Source: Bradyrhizobium sp. Gha
Lineage (GTDB): Bacteria; Pseudomonadota; Alphaproteobacteria; Rhizobiales; Xanthobacteraceae
DNA length: 64,000 nt
NCBI RefSeq assembly: GCF_900113735.1
Contig: NZ_FOQM01000002.1
Coordinates: forward strand, 1-64,000
Reading direction: 5' to 3'
Position 1 is the stretch's first letter, and every line of letters begins with the position of its first letter. Position numbers and translations under genes: made by a program. The notes under the pieces were generated by a model. It did no database searches and had not been told where the DNA came from. It saw only the letters and a program-made list of their open reading frames with translations. Below are positions 17,996-27,240 of this stretch, in pieces.

Positions 17996-18098
17996 TGTCA
18001 TGCCCCGCGAAGGCGGGGCATCCAGTACTCCGCGGCCTCTCGGTGCTGTCACTGCTGTCTCGGAGGACTGGATCGCCCGGTCAAGCCGGGCGATGACA
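17996..18098. repeat. 103-bp structured intergenic repeat, copy 5
   Basis: The left hairpin is CCCCGCGAAGGCGGGG, the right CGCCCGGTCAAGCCGGGCG, with ends TGTCAT and ATGACA. It lies between the convergent truA and dapE genes, where it may serve as a two-way terminator. Confidence 0.86.
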
Positions 18099-18124
18099 GC
18101 AGTGTTTGTGGAGGCAGTTGCCCT

Positions 18125-19291
18125 TCAACCAAAATACCTTGCCAAGATCCCGCGATAGACCTTGGTCAGGTTCTCCAGATCCGCCACCGGCACGCGCTCG
18201 TTGACCTGGTGCATGGTCTCGCCGACCAGGCCGAACTCGATCACCGGGCAATAGCTCGAGATGAAGCGCGCATCCGAGGTGCCGCCTGAGGTCGACAGCT
18301 CCGGTTTGCGGCCCGTCACCTCTTCGATCGCGGACACGGCGAGATCGGTGAACGGCCCCGGCTTGGTCACGAACACGTTGGAATTCGAGGGCTCCCAGAC
18401 GATGCGGGCCTTGATGCGATTGCCGCAGGCCTTGGCGAGACGCGATTCGACCAGCTCGCGCAAGGATGCCTGCGTATGGTTGTCGTTGTAACGGATGTTG
18501 AATCTGGCGCGGGCCTCGCCGGGGATGACGTTGAAGGCCTTGTTGCCAACGTCGACCGAGACGAATTCGAGGTTGGAGGCCTGGAATTGCGCGCTGCCAT
18601 TGTCGAGCGGCTCGTCGGAGATTGCTACGATCAGGCGCGAGATGTCAGGGACCGGATTGGCCGCGCGGTGCGGATAGGCGACGTGGCCCTGCACGCCGTC
18701 GACATACAGCGTGCCGGATTGCGAACCGCGGCGGCCGACCTTGATGGTATCGCCCAGCGTCTCGACATTGGAGGGCTCGCCGAGCACGCAATGGTCGAAC
18801 GTCTCGCCGCGCTCGGCAGCCCATTTCAGCAGCTTGATCGTGCCGTTGATGGAAACGTCTTCCTCGTCGCCGGTGATCAGGAACGAGATCGAACCCTTGC
18901 CGTCCGGGCGTGGCTTGCCGCCGTTCGCGGCGAGATGCTCCAGTACGGCGGCGACCGAGCAGGCGATGCCGCCCTTCATGTCGACCGCGCCGCGGCCGTG
19001 CAGAAAACCGTCCTTCACCTCGCCGGAGAACGCGCCGACGCTCCAGGCGCTCTCGTCGCCGGGCGGCACCACGTCGGTATGGCCGGCAAAGGTGATGTGC
19101 GGCGCTTCAGCACCGATCCGCGCATAGAGATTGTCGATATCGGCGGTCCCGTCCTCGCTGAAGGTCACGCGGTGACAAATGAAGCCTGCAGCGTTCAGCA
19201 CCTTTTCAAGCACGCCGAGTGCGCCGGCGTCTTCAGGGGTTACCGAGGGGCAGCGGATGAGGTCGCGGGCAATGGAGAGGGCATCGGTCAT
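18125..19291 (-). CDS. dapE: Succinyl-diaminopimelate desuccinylase
   Basis: The 388-residue M20 metallopeptidase-family enzyme has the metal motifs [20 protein letters not shown] and [11 protein letters not shown], plus the substrate region RGSQSGTL and C-terminal [11 protein letters not shown], all typical of DapE. It releases succinate from N-succinyl-LL-diaminopimelate in the lysine and peptidoglycan pathway. The start ([21 protein letters not shown]) lies 8 bases downstream of the dapD stop, so the two form an operon. Confidence 0.96.
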   Translation of the reverse strand: MTDALSIARDLIRCPSVTPEDAGALGVLEKVLNAAGFICHRVTFSEDGTADIDNLYARIGAEAPHITFAGHTDVVPPGDESAWSVGAFSGEVKDGFLHGRGAVDMKGGIACSVAAVLEHLAANGGKPRPDGKGSISFLITGDEEDVSINGTIKLLKWAAERGETFDHCVLGEPSNVETLGDTIKVGRRGSQSGTLYVDGVQGHVAYPHRAANPVPDISRLIVAISDEPLDNGSAQFQASNLEFVSVDVGNKAFNVIPGEARARFNIRYNDNHTQASLRELVESRLAKACGNRIKARIVWEPSNSNVFVTKPGPFTDLAVSAIEEVTGRKPELSTSGGTSDARFISSYCPVIEFGLVGETMHQVNERVPVADLENLTKVYRGILARYFG

Positions 19292-19299
19292 GTGCCGCC

Positions 19300-20145
19300 T
19301 TAATCCCGCAGCAGCTCGTTGATGCTGGTCTTCGACCGCGTGCGCTCGTCGACGCGCTTGACGATCACGGCGCAGGCGGTGCTCGGGCCGATCTGGCCGT
19401 TCTTCATGGGCTTGCCGGGCAGCGCGCCGGGTACCACCACTGAATATTCGGGCACCTCCCCCATGAAGACCTCGCCGGTCTCGCGATCGACGATCTTGGT
19501 CGAGGCGCCCAGGAACACGCCCATGGACAGCACGGCGCCCTTGCGCACGATGACGCCCTCGGCGACCTCGCTGCGCGCGCCGATGAAGCAATCGTCCTCG
19601 ATGATCACGGGCTCGGCCTGGAGTGGCTCGAGCACGCCGCCGATGCCGGCGCCGCCGGAGATGTGCACGCGCTTGCCGATCTGCGCGCAGGAGCCGACCG
19701 TGGCCCAGGTATCGACCATGGTGCTCTCATCGACGTAGGCACCGAGATTGACGAAGGACGGCATCAGCACGACGTTCTTGGCGATGAAGGCGGAGCGGCG
19801 CACCACCGCGCCCGGCACCGCGCGAAAACCGGCGTCGCGAAAACGGTTCGGGCCCCAGCCTTCGAACTTCGAGGGCACCTTGTCCCACCAGTTCGCCTGG
19901 CCCGGGCCGCCGGGAATGACGTCCATGTCGTTGAGACGGAAGGACAGCAGCACGGCCTTCTTGAGCCACTGGTTGACCTTCCACTTGCCGTCGGCGCCGC
20001 GCTCGGCGACGCGCGCCTCGCCCTTGTCCAGGGTCTCCAGCGCCTGGGTCACGGCCTCGCGGACTTCACCCTTGGTCGAGGTCGAGATGGTCTCACGCGC
20101 GTCGAAGGCGCTGTTGATCGTGGACTCCAGGGCGGACAGGGACAT
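19300..20145 (-). CDS. dapD: Tetrahydrodipicolinate N-succinyltransferase
   Basis: The 281-residue protein starts at [20 protein letters not shown] after an AGGAAA site. The middle and C-terminus form a left-handed beta helix of hexapeptide repeats ([38 protein letters not shown]). It catalyses the step two before desuccinylation, consistent with dapE directly downstream. The open frame upstream of this ATG has no family match. Confidence 0.96.
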   Translation of the reverse strand: MSLSALESTINSAFDARETISTSTKGEVREAVTQALETLDKGEARVAERGADGKWKVNQWLKKAVLLSFRLNDMDVIPGGPGQANWWDKVPSKFEGWGPNRFRDAGFRAVPGAVVRRSAFIAKNVVLMPSFVNLGAYVDESTMVDTWATVGSCAQIGKRVHISGGAGIGGVLEPLQAEPVIIEDDCFIGARSEVAEGVIVRKGAVLSMGVFLGASTKIVDRETGEVFMGEVPEYSVVVPGALPGKPMKNGQIGPSTACAVIVKRVDERTRSKTSINELLRD

Positions 20146-20228
20146 CGGATTTCCTCGTGGGATCGGGCAAATTTGATGGATTGGGGGCTTTTTCGGGATT
20201 TGGACGGGCGGAGTCAAGCTTGGTGCGC

Positions 20229-20329
20229 TGTCATCACCCGCGAAAGCGGGTGATCCAGTACGCCGCGGCGGTCGCGATAAATCGAGATGGCGGTGATTAC
20301 TGGATACCCCGCCTTCGCGGGGTATGACG
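20229..20329. repeat. 101-bp structured intergenic repeat, copy 6
   Basis: The left hairpin is CACCCGCGAAAGCGGGTG and the right is ACCCCGCCTTCGCGGGGT, ends TGTCAT and TATGACG. It lies upstream of dapD and abuts the stop codon of the HAD gene, separating the two. Confidence 0.85.
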
Positions 20330-20330
20330 G

Positions 20331-21026
20331 CTACTTGGGGCGGGACAGCGCGGCCAAAAACCCCGCCAGATCATCCGTGACATAGTCGACATGGGCGGCA
20401 TCGCGGCCTTCCAGCTCCCAGTCCTCGCGTACCACTTCCTTGGTGCCGTCAGGCACCACCAGCACCGTGGTCATGCCGAGGTCATGCGGGACGGCGAGGT
20501 TGCGGGCGAGATCTTCGAACATGGCTGATCTGGTCGGGTCGACCGCATGTTGGCTGAGGAATTTCTGATAGGTCTGCGCCGCCGGCTTGGGCTCGAATTC
20601 GGCGGCGATGATGTCGAACACGCCATCGAAATGCGAACCGAGGCCGAGCCGCGCCAGCACCGCATCGACATGGTCGACCGAGCCGTTGGTCAGGATCAGC
20701 TTGCGCCCCGGCAGCTTTGCGATGGCCGCCCCCAGCGCCGGGTTCGGCTCCAGCGGCGAATGATCGATCTTGTGGACGTAAGCGAGATAATCGTCGGCGC
20801 GCACGCCATGCAGGGTCATCATGCCGCGCATGGTGGTGCCGAAGCGGCGGTAATAATCCTTCTGGATCTTGCGCGCTTCTTCCGGCGTGACGTTCAGCCA
20901 GTTGCAGACGAACTCGCCGATTCTGGCATCGACCTGCTGCCACAGATTGACGTGGTGCGGGTAGAGCGTGTTGTCGAGGTCGAACACCCAGGTATCGATA
21001 CGGGCAAAGGCGCGGGGTGATTTCAT
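20331..21026 (-). CDS. HAD-family pyrimidine 5-prime-nucleotidase-like phosphatase
   Basis: The 231-residue HAD protein has motif [10 protein letters not shown] (both nucleophile and acid aspartates), motif II LTNGS, and a motif III/IV region ending [17 protein letters not shown]. The sequence groups with the bacterial/yeast SDT1-PHM8-type nucleotidases, which dephosphorylate pyrimidine nucleotides. The start at [17 protein letters not shown] removes an unlikely extension. Located between dapD and the DUF1036 gene, same strand. Substrate uncertain. Confidence 0.88.
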   Translation of the reverse strand: MKSPRAFARIDTWVFDLDNTLYPHHVNLWQQVDARIGEFVCNWLNVTPEEARKIQKDYYRRFGTTMRGMMTLHGVRADDYLAYVHKIDHSPLEPNPALGAAIAKLPGRKLILTNGSVDHVDAVLARLGLGSHFDGVFDIIAAEFEPKPAAQTYQKFLSQHAVDPTRSAMFEDLARNLAVPHDLGMTTVLVVPDGTKEVVREDWELEGRDAAHVDYVTDDLAGFLAALSRPK

Positions 21027-21039
21027 CAAATTCTCTCGA

Positions 21040-22062
21040 TCACGGCAACGCAAAGCGCAACGTCTTGCCGCCGCTCGACATGTCCACCGCGCCGAATCCG
21101 GTCGCCGCAAATCCGCGCGCGCCGCAATCGGTCTGCTCGACGGTCTCGAACTTGGTCTCGCGGGTGCAGAGCTGCTTGTCGCCTCCCCAGTTCAGCGGCT
21201 TGTCCTTCAGCTTGATGGCGCGGTTGTCGCTGTCGACGGCTTCCGCGAAGCTGAAGATCTGCTTCGGCTGCCCGGTCACGTCGGGATGCAGGCACGTTTT
21301 GGGGTCGATGCGATACCAGCCGCGGCTGGTCACCGACTTGCCGTCGTCGGTCGCGACCGCTGCCATCACCTTGTGCGGCGTGTCGTTGCACCAGGTGAGA
21401 CCACTCGGGGACGGCGTCTGCGCGGCTTCGACCATGATCTTGAAGAAGTTTTGCGAGCCGACCACGTCGGAGGACAAGCCGCGGCTCTTCAGGAAGGCTG
21501 CGAGGGCGGCCTGCGTCTTCGGTCCATCGACGCCGTCGATCGCGCCGATATCGTAGCCCGCGATCACCAGCAGCCGCTGGATGCCGGCCAGCCGCGCCTG
21601 CTCGTCGTCATATTCGGAATCCTCGGCGAGATAGGCGACGAGATTGCCGTCGTCGCCTGTCGTCGGGGTAATCTGGGTGAAGGGCGCTTGCGTCTGGCCG
21701 CTGCGGCACTGGCGCGCCGCGGCGATGACGAAATTGTCCGGCGCCACGCACAGCATGTCGTTGCCGTTCTGCGGGATGGGAGACGCGCCGTAGATGCCGA
21801 GCGCGCGGGCATTGAGGAGGATGCGGTCGGCGGTGAGCGTTCCCTGCACCACCACGCGGCAGGTGGCGGGATCGATCCTGAACCAGCCCCGCGTCGCGGT
21901 GGCCGCCTTGTCGTCGATGCCGATCGCGGCCTCGACCACATAGGACATGCGGTTGCAGATCTTGAGATCGGCAATGGCCGGTGCGGAGGAGAAGACGAAC
22001 GACACCGCTGCCGCCGGCAGCGTCATCAGGAAGCGCGCGAGGGGAGTGCGGCGCGTGCGCAA
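21040..22062 (-). CDS. Secreted protein with two DUF1036 domains
   Basis: The protein has a signal peptide (RTRRTPLARFLMTLPAAAV, cleavage near PAIA) and two similar cysteine-containing DUF1036 modules (LKICNRMSYVVEAAIGID... and LTWCNDTPHKVMAAVATD..., each with RGWxRIDPxTC). Between them is a segment GYDIGAIDGVDGPKTQAAL that looks like a peptidoglycan-binding-type helix motif. I propose a TTG start because it gives the signal peptide a basic n-region; an ATG at 22026 is the alternative. The frame upstream translates a repeat and is rejected. The role is unknown, periplasmic by inference. Confidence 0.78.
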   Translation of the reverse strand: MRTRRTPLARFLMTLPAAAVSFVFSSAPAIADLKICNRMSYVVEAAIGIDDKAATATRGWFRIDPATCRVVVQGTLTADRILLNARALGIYGASPIPQNGNDMLCVAPDNFVIAAARQCRSGQTQAPFTQITPTTGDDGNLVAYLAEDSEYDDEQARLAGIQRLLVIAGYDIGAIDGVDGPKTQAALAAFLKSRGLSSDVVGSQNFFKIMVEAAQTPSPSGLTWCNDTPHKVMAAVATDDGKSVTSRGWYRIDPKTCLHPDVTGQPKQIFSFAEAVDSDNRAIKLKDKPLNWGGDKQLCTRETKFETVEQTDCGARGFAATGFGAVDMSSGGKTLRFALP

Positions 22063-22073
22063 AACTCTCCGCT

Positions 22074-22155
22074 CGTCATGCCCGGGCTTGACCCGGGCAT
22101 CCACGTCTTGGCCGTCAGAAAGGTCGCGGATGGCCGGGACAAGCCCGGCCACGAC
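22074..22155. repeat. Short repeat with CCCGGGCTTGACCCGGG hairpins
   Basis: Two hairpins, GCCCGGGCTTGACCCGGGC and GGCCGGGACAAGCCCGGCC, flank about 30 bases; ends CGTCAT and ACGACG. The CAAGCC/GGCTTG loop module is the one seen in the right arms of repeat copies 1, 4 and 5, so it is probably a shorter relative. It lies in the leader of the DUF1036 gene. Confidence 0.75.
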
Positions 22156-22181
22156 GTTCTTCCTTCGGGGCGTCCGGCTCT

Positions 22182-23069
22182 TCACTTGTGGATCAGCGTT
22201 CCCGTGCCCTGGTTGGTGAAGAGCTCGAGCAGCACCGCGTGCTGCATCTTGCCGTCGATGATGACGACGCCCTCGACGCCCTGCTCGAGCGCGTAGATGC
22301 AGGTCTCGACCTTCGGGATCATGCCGCCGGAAATGGTGCCGTCTGCAATCAGCTTGCGCGCGTCCTTCACCGAGAGCTGCGGGATCAGCTTCTTCGACTT
22401 GTCGAGCACGCCGGGCACGTCGGTGAGCAGCAACAGGCGTTTTGCCTTGAGCGCGCCGGCGACAGCGCCGGCAAACGTGTCGGCGTTGATGTTCAGCGTC
22501 TGGCCCTCTTTCGAGGTCGCGAGCGGCGCCAATACCGGGATCAGCTCGTAGCCGATCAGCTGGTTGAGGAGCGTCAGATCGACCTTCTCGGGGTCGCCGA
22601 CGAAGCCGAGATCGACCGCCTTCTCGATGTGCGAGTCCGGATCGATGATGGTGCGCGTCGTCTTCGACGCCTTCACCATGTTGCCGTCCTTGCCGGAGAG
22701 CCCCACGGCCTTGCCGCCGGCTTCGTTGATGTAGCCGACGATCTGCTTGTTGACCGAGCCTGCCAGCACCATCTCGACGATCTCGATGGTCGCGGCGTCG
22801 GTGATGCGCAGGCCGGCTGCGAATTCCGAGACGATGCCGAGGCGCTTGAGCATGGTCGCGATCTGCGGCCCGCCGCCGTGCACGACCACAGGATTGATCG
22901 CAGTCTGCTCCAGCAGCACGATATCGCGCGCAAAGTTCTTCGCGGTCTCCTCGTCGCCCATGGCATGGCCGCCATATTTGATGACGATGGTTTCTTCGTC
23001 GTACTGCTGCATGTGCGGCAGCGCTTCGGACAGGATGCGGGCCTGGTCGAGCGGGGAGATTTCGGTCAT
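22182..23069 (-). CDS. argB: Acetylglutamate kinase
   Basis: The 295-residue amino-acid kinase has the nucleotide-binding [10 protein letters not shown] near residue 30, the HGGGPQI substrate loop (residues about 64-70) and the C-terminal [14 protein letters not shown] segment. It phosphorylates N-acetylglutamate in arginine synthesis. Located downstream of engB and the DUF423 gene, as in other rhizobia. Confidence 0.97.
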   Translation of the reverse strand: MTEISPLDQARILSEALPHMQQYDEETIVIKYGGHAMGDEETAKNFARDIVLLEQTAINPVVVHGGGPQIATMLKRLGIVSEFAAGLRITDAATIEIVEMVLAGSVNKQIVGYINEAGGKAVGLSGKDGNMVKASKTTRTIIDPDSHIEKAVDLGFVGDPEKVDLTLLNQLIGYELIPVLAPLATSKEGQTLNINADTFAGAVAGALKAKRLLLLTDVPGVLDKSKKLIPQLSVKDARKLIADGTISGGMIPKVETCIYALEQGVEGVVIIDGKMQHAVLLELFTNQGTGTLIHK

Positions 23070-23142
23070 GGGGCGGATCTCGCTGGCGGGACTAACGCGG
23101 CCTGCGTTCTATCCGATTGGCGGGCGAGGCGCAAAGCGTTGG

Positions 23143-23302
23143 TTCTTTCCCGCTCGCCTTGTGGGAGAGGGTGGCTCGCCGCAATAGCGGCGAGACGGGT
23201 GAGTGGTTCTCTCGGCACGCAAAGCTCGTGCAATAATGCTCGTGGGAGCAACCCCTCATCCGGCGCTTCGCGCCACCTTCTCCCACAATCGGAGAAGGAA
23301 GA
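23143..23302. repeat. Palindromic intergenic repeat (GTGGGAGA type)
   Basis: TTGTGGGAGAGGGTGG at the left and CCACCTTCTCCCACAA at the right are inverted copies, enclosing the stems CTCGCCGCAATAGCGGCGAG and GGCGCTTCGCGCC. It fills the gap between DUF423 and argB, and belongs with the elements at 7.2 and 16.0 kb. Confidence 0.75.
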
Positions 23303-23310
23303 AGAAGTCG

Positions 23311-23670
23311 CTATTTGCCCTTCACCGCGGCCGCCAGCGTCACCGCCAGCCAGCTCAAAATCATCAGCGTTCCGCCTGACGGTGCGGCCATCGGAAACAG
23401 CTGATGGCCGGCATATTGCCGCAAGGTGAGGTCACCCGCGAACAACGCGGCGCCGATCACGAAGCCGAATGCGGCGATCAGGCCAATTCCGCCATGCAGA
23501 AGGCCGCGCGCGAGCAAGGCTGTCACCGCCAATATGGCAGTTGCATGAAACAGCAGCATGGCGCTGGCGGAGGCAAGCCGGCTGGCGTCCGTGCCGTGGG
23601 CGGCGGCGGCGGCCAGCGCGACGCCGGCGGCGCCCATCAGGCCGGCGAGCGCGATCAGCAGGCGCGCCAT
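23311..23670 (-). CDS. DUF423 small membrane protein
   Basis: The 119-residue protein has four hydrophobic helices and the DUF423/YgdD pattern: AAAAAHG near the first helix, FHATAILAVTALLARG, and AGDLTLRQYAGHQLFPMAAPSGGTLMI near the C-terminus. It sits in the inner membrane; the function is unknown. Its ATG shares one base with the engB stop (TGATG), so translation is coupled. Confidence 0.9.
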   Translation of the reverse strand: MARLLIALAGLMGAAGVALAAAAAHGTDASRLASASAMLLFHATAILAVTALLARGLLHGGIGLIAAFGFVIGAALFAGDLTLRQYAGHQLFPMAAPSGGTLMILSWLAVTLAAAVKGK

Positions 23671-24323
23671 CACTTGGTCCGCTCGTCCAGCAGCTTCGCC
23701 ATGGCGGCGCGCAGTTCGGCCATGCCGGTCGAACTGCGCGACGAGGTCGCGATCACGTTCGGGAACGCAGCCGGATGTTTCGCGAGAGCGGCTTCCGTCT
23801 CCGTGATGCAGGACTGGAGTTCGGCGGCCTTCACCTGGTCGGCCTTGGTCAGCACGACCTGGTAGCTGACGGCCGAGCGGTCGAGCGTCTTGAGGACTTC
23901 GAGATCGACGTCCTTCAGTCCATGCCGCGCATCGATCAGCACATAGACGCGCGCGAGCGAGGCGCGGCCGAGCAGGAATGTGTGGATCAGCTCGGTCCAG
24001 GACGCGACCTGGCTCTTCGGTGCCTTGGCATAGCCATAGCCGGGCATGTCGACGAGGCGCAGGTCGGTCTTCCCGGGAACCTCGAAGAAGATCAGTTCCT
24101 GCGTCCGCCCGGGCGTATGCGAGGTGCGCGCCAGCGCGTTACGCCCCGTCAGCGCGTTGATCAGGCTCGACTTGCCGACATTGGAGCGTCCGGCGAAGGC
24201 GATCTCCAGCCCCGCCATCGGCGGCAGCGTCTGGATCGAGGGCGACGCCCAGATGAACTGCCAGTCGCGGGCGAACAGCTTTCGCCCGGCTTCGAGCAGC
24301 TTCGCATCATTGTCGTCGGTCAT
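23670..24323 (-). CDS. engB: Ribosome biogenesis GTPase EngB/YihA
   Basis: The 217-residue small GTPase has G1 GRSNVGKSSLINAL, G3 DMPGYGYAKAP, G4 TKAD and the G2-region threonine within TSHTPGRTQ. EngB helps large-subunit assembly. The start MTDDNDAKLLEAGRKLF is preferred to upstream Met codons that fall near a repeat. It lies downstream of yidC, as in related genomes. Confidence 0.96.
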   Translation of the reverse strand: MTDDNDAKLLEAGRKLFARDWQFIWASPSIQTLPPMAGLEIAFAGRSNVGKSSLINALTGRNALARTSHTPGRTQELIFFEVPGKTDLRLVDMPGYGYAKAPKSQVASWTELIHTFLLGRASLARVYVLIDARHGLKDVDLEVLKTLDRSAVSYQVVLTKADQVKAAELQSCITETEAALAKHPAAFPNVIATSSRSSTGMAELRAAMAKLLDERTK

Positions 24324-24342
24324 GCGAAGCTCTTTGCTTGCT

Positions 24343-24423
24343 GTCATTCCGGGGGCGATGCGGAGCATCGAACCCGGAAGCTCGAGATTCCGGGTCTGGT
24401 GCTTCGCACCATCCCGGAATGAC
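24343..24423. repeat. Intergenic palindrome with GTCATTCCGG ends
   Basis: GTCATTCCGG and CCGGAATGAC are inverted ends, with internal stems such as GGTGCTTCGCACC. A shorter relative is at 28847-28886. It occupies the yidC-engB gap. Confidence 0.75.
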
Positions 24424-24429
24424 GGAGTC

Positions 24430-26277
24430 TTACGTCGCCTTCCTCGCGAACGTCGCCTTGAGATTGTCGAACAACTCCACCTTCACGCCGTTGCGGCGCA
24501 TGATGAAGCTCTGCTGGAGCACGGAGAGCGTGTTGTTCCAGGCCCAGTAGATCACGAGGCCCGCGGGGAAGCCCGCCAGCATGAAGGTGAAGATCACCGG
24601 CATCCAGTTGAAGATGACCTGCTGCGTCGGATCCGGCGGCGTCGGGTTCAGCTTCATCTGGAACCACATCGTGACGCCCATGATGAGGGGCCAGATGCCG
24701 AGATGCAGATAGTGCCCGAACATCGGCAGCGCGGTCGGATCGTAGTGCAGCAGGCCGAACAGCGTGAACAGGTTGGTCGGATCGGGTGAGGAGAGGTCCT
24801 TGATCCAGCCGAAGAACGGCGCGTGCCGCATTTCGATGGTGACGAACAGCACCTTGTAGAGCGAGAAGAACACCGGGATCTGGATCACCACGGGAAGACA
24901 GCCGGCGACCGGATTGATCTTCTCCTTCTTGTAGATCTCCATCATCTCCTGCTGCTGCTTCACCTTGTCGTCGGGATAGCGCTCTTTCAGCGCCTGAAGC
25001 TGCGGCTGGACCGACTTCATCTTCGCCATCGAGGCGTAGGACTTGTTCGCCAGCGGGAAGAACAGCAGCTTCACGATCACGGTCACGAGCAGGATCGAGA
25101 TGCCGAAATTGCCGAAGAAGCGGTAGAAGAAGTCGAGCCCGAGGAACATCGGCTTGGTGATGAAGTAGAACCAGCCCCAGTCGATCAGGAGATCGAAATG
25201 GTTGAGGCCGAGCGCCTTGTTGTAGCCGCCGAGCCCTGCGAACGGGAACACGCCGACGACGCCGGCTTCCTTGGCACCGGCGAACAGCCGCGCATTTGCG
25301 GTGGCGGTGCCGCCGATCGCGACCGTGACGGGGTCGAGCAGATAGTCGGTCTGGTAGGTGTGGACGTTGCCGGTGAGGTTCGAGGAGAACTTCGCCTGGA
25401 GCTGCGCACTGGTGTCGGGCAGCAGCGCCGAGGCCCAGTACTTGTCGGTCATGCCGAGCCAGCCATTGGTCGCCTTGAAGCTGACTGACTTGGCTTCGTC
25501 GATCTTCTTGTAGGCGTATTCCTGCAGGCCATCGAGATAGCCGATCAGGCCTTCATGCAGGATGTAGTAGCCGGAGACCTGCGGCGTGCCGTGACGCGAG
25601 ATCAGGGCGAACGGATAGAGCGTCACCGGCGCGTTGCCGACATTGCTCACGTCGTCCTTGATGCTGAAGAGATAATGGTCGTCGACCGAGATGGTGCGGC
25701 GGAAGCTGAGGCCTTCGCCGTTATCCCACTTCAGCACGACAGGCGTCGTCGGCGTCAGGCTGCCGCTGCCGTCCTGCTGCCAGACGGTCTGGGCATCAGG
25801 CAGCTTCGACGTCACGCCCGTCGCGGGCACCCAGCCGAACTCGGCGTAATAGGGCTCTGCCGTGCCGGAGGGCGAATAGAGAATAATCGGCGGCGACTGC
25901 GGATCGACGGTCTCGCGGAATTGCAGCAGCGCGAGGTCGTCGATGCGGCCGCCCTTCAGCGAAATGCTGCCGGCCAGACGTGGCGTGTCGATCTTCACGC
26001 GGGGGCTGGCGGCAATTGCGGCCTCGCGGGCGACGACCGGCTGGGCCGGCTGGTTCGCGCCCGGCGCGGCGGTCGGCGTCGACGTGCTGCCGGCCTGCGG
26101 CGTGGCGCCCGGCGTTGCGGAGGCCGTCGGTTGCGGATTGGCCTTCTGCAGTTCTGCCTGCGCCTGTTGCTGGGCGCGCTGCTTCTCCATCGCCGGCACG
26201 TTGTAGAAGTACTGCCAGGCGATCAGCACCAGGCCGGACAGAATGACGGCGAGGATGGTATTGCGATTGTCGGTCAT
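24430..26277 (-). CDS. yidC: Membrane protein insertase YidC
   Basis: The 615-residue Gram-negative type YidC begins MTDNRNTILAVILSGLVLIAWQYFY (TM1), then a Pro/Ala/Gln-rich linker, a large periplasmic beta domain (about residues 80-370) and five C-terminal helices with FFPLANKSYASMAKMK and NPVAGCLPVVIQIPVFFSLY. It inserts membrane proteins with or without SecYEG. An in-frame GTG just upstream is ignored. It lies 16 bases after rnpA; no yidD is found between them. Confidence 0.97.
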   Translation of the reverse strand: MTDNRNTILAVILSGLVLIAWQYFYNVPAMEKQRAQQQAQAELQKANPQPTASATPGATPQAGSTSTPTAAPGANQPAQPVVAREAAIAASPRVKIDTPRLAGSISLKGGRIDDLALLQFRETVDPQSPPIILYSPSGTAEPYYAEFGWVPATGVTSKLPDAQTVWQQDGSGSLTPTTPVVLKWDNGEGLSFRRTISVDDHYLFSIKDDVSNVGNAPVTLYPFALISRHGTPQVSGYYILHEGLIGYLDGLQEYAYKKIDEAKSVSFKATNGWLGMTDKYWASALLPDTSAQLQAKFSSNLTGNVHTYQTDYLLDPVTVAIGGTATANARLFAGAKEAGVVGVFPFAGLGGYNKALGLNHFDLLIDWGWFYFITKPMFLGLDFFYRFFGNFGISILLVTVIVKLLFFPLANKSYASMAKMKSVQPQLQALKERYPDDKVKQQQEMMEIYKKEKINPVAGCLPVVIQIPVFFSLYKVLFVTIEMRHAPFFGWIKDLSSPDPTNLFTLFGLLHYDPTALPMFGHYLHLGIWPLIMGVTMWFQMKLNPTPPDPTQQVIFNWMPVIFTFMLAGFPAGLVIYWAWNNTLSVLQQSFIMRRNGVKVELFDNLKATFARKAT

Positions 26278-26293
26278 CACTATGGTCTCGTCA

Positions 26294-26749
26294 TCAATCC
26301 GGTTTGCGGCTGGTCGCGGGAGCTGGACCGTCGGTTCTTGGGCCGCGTCCTTTTTGCGTATGCCGCGCGGCTTTCGCGAGCGCCATGCGCAGATCGTCGA
26401 GCATGGTCGTGAAGTCGCGCGAAAGCGCGTCCCTGCGGCCGACTAGCACGTAATCATGATGGGGATGCATCGATACCGGATCGAGCCGCTTCACCAATTC
26501 GCGAAGCCGGCGCCGGATGCGATTGCGCTCGGGGGCGTTGCCGTTCTTTTTGGTAACGGTGAAGCCGATCCTGACGGGGCCAAGATCGCCGCGGCCAAGA
26601 TCGTCGCGGCCAAGGCTTTGGTCAAGGCTTTGGTCAAGGCTTTGGTCAAGGCTTTGTCGGTCAAGGCTTTGCAGGACGAACGCGGGACTATTCACCCGCG
26701 CGCCATTGGCAACGGCGAGGAAATCCGCTCGCTGCCTCAGCCGATCCAT
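26294..26749 (-). CDS. rnpA: Ribonuclease P protein component with a repeat insertion
   Basis: The 151-residue protein has the RNase P fold marks: MDRLRQRADFLAVANG at the start, RIGFTVTKKNGNAPERNRIR with the RNR motif (about residues 76-82), and LVGRRDALSRDF. It assists the RNA subunit in maturing tRNA 5-prime ends. Unusually, residues 27-57 are a low-complexity insertion of QSLD units followed by GRDDLGRGDLG, located between the first two core strands; family members are generally about 110-130 residues. It follows rpmH by 28 bases. Confidence 0.95.
   Translation of the reverse strand: MDRLRQRADFLAVANGARVNSPAFVLQSLDRQSLDQSLDQSLDQSLGRDDLGRGDLGPVRIGFTVTKKNGNAPERNRIRRRLRELVKRLDPVSMHPHHDYVLVGRRDALSRDFTTMLDDLRMALAKAARHTQKGRGPRTDGPAPATSRKPD
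26578..26671. repeat. Tandem repeats inside rnpA
   Basis: Five copies of CAAGGCTTTG at 26611, 26623, 26635, 26647 and 26662 form an approximately 12-bp tandem array on the plus strand; two 15-bp units containing GGCCAAGATCG precede it. All units are multiples of three, so the rnpA frame is kept. Confidence 0.9.
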
Positions 26750-26777
26750 GATGAAATCCCGGGAAAGGGGGTCCGGC

Positions 26778-26912
26778 TCAGGCGCTCAGACGCTTGCGGC
26801 CGCGGGCGCGGCGGGCGGCGAGAACCTTGCGGCCGCCGGCAGTCGCGAGGCGAGCACGGAAGCCGTGACGGCGCTTGCGCACCAGTTTGCTGGGTTGATA
26901 AGTCCGCTTCAC
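26778..26912 (-). CDS. rpmH: 50S ribosomal protein L34
   Basis: This 44-residue protein reads (GTG start) [19 protein letters not shown], then [20 protein letters not shown] and ends RLSA: a textbook L34. The GTG start is fixed by the family N-terminus MKRTYQPS. It heads the rpmH-rnpA-yidC-engB run; a near-consensus sigma-70 promoter lies 140-170 bases upstream. Confidence 0.97.
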   Translation of the reverse strand: MKRTYQPSKLVRKRRHGFRARLATAGGRKVLAARRARGRKRLSA

Positions 26913-27052
26913 GGGTTTTTCTCCGCTGACCGGGCAATTTGCCTGTAGAATTGATGATAAAGTCCGGAAGATGCGGCCCCAAACGAGCCATTTCCGGCCC
27001 CAGAAGAGCCGCTCCCGGTGTCGTACCGGGTCATCGCGGACAATTTGCGCGG

Positions 27053-27081
27053 CTTATAAGCGAGCGTCTTGTTTTCGTCAA
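27053..27081 (-). promoter_or_regulatory. Near-consensus sigma-70 promoter for rpmH-rnpA
   Basis: On the minus strand TTGACG (-35) and TATAAG (-10) are separated by exactly 17 bp. It points toward rpmH, leaving a leader of roughly 130 bases. Such a strong promoter is expected for a ribosomal-protein gene. Confidence 0.7.
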
Positions 27082-27240
27082 CGCCGCAAGATCGCCCGGT
27101 TCCGGTGAATATCACTGTTTCCTAGGGGTTTTTAACTCTTGAGGTGGCGGATAGAAGGATCAGCGCCTACATCCGACCTCGGCAGATTAGCGATCCGTAA
27201 TTTGACCGGCCCCCGGGCGGGTCGCATCCTCCACCAGCCA

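Noticed and set aside
26611..26671. CRISPR-like array
   Set aside because: The units are contiguous 12-bp tandem repeats in a coding frame, with no spacers and no cas genes. No CRISPR array was seen anywhere in the window.
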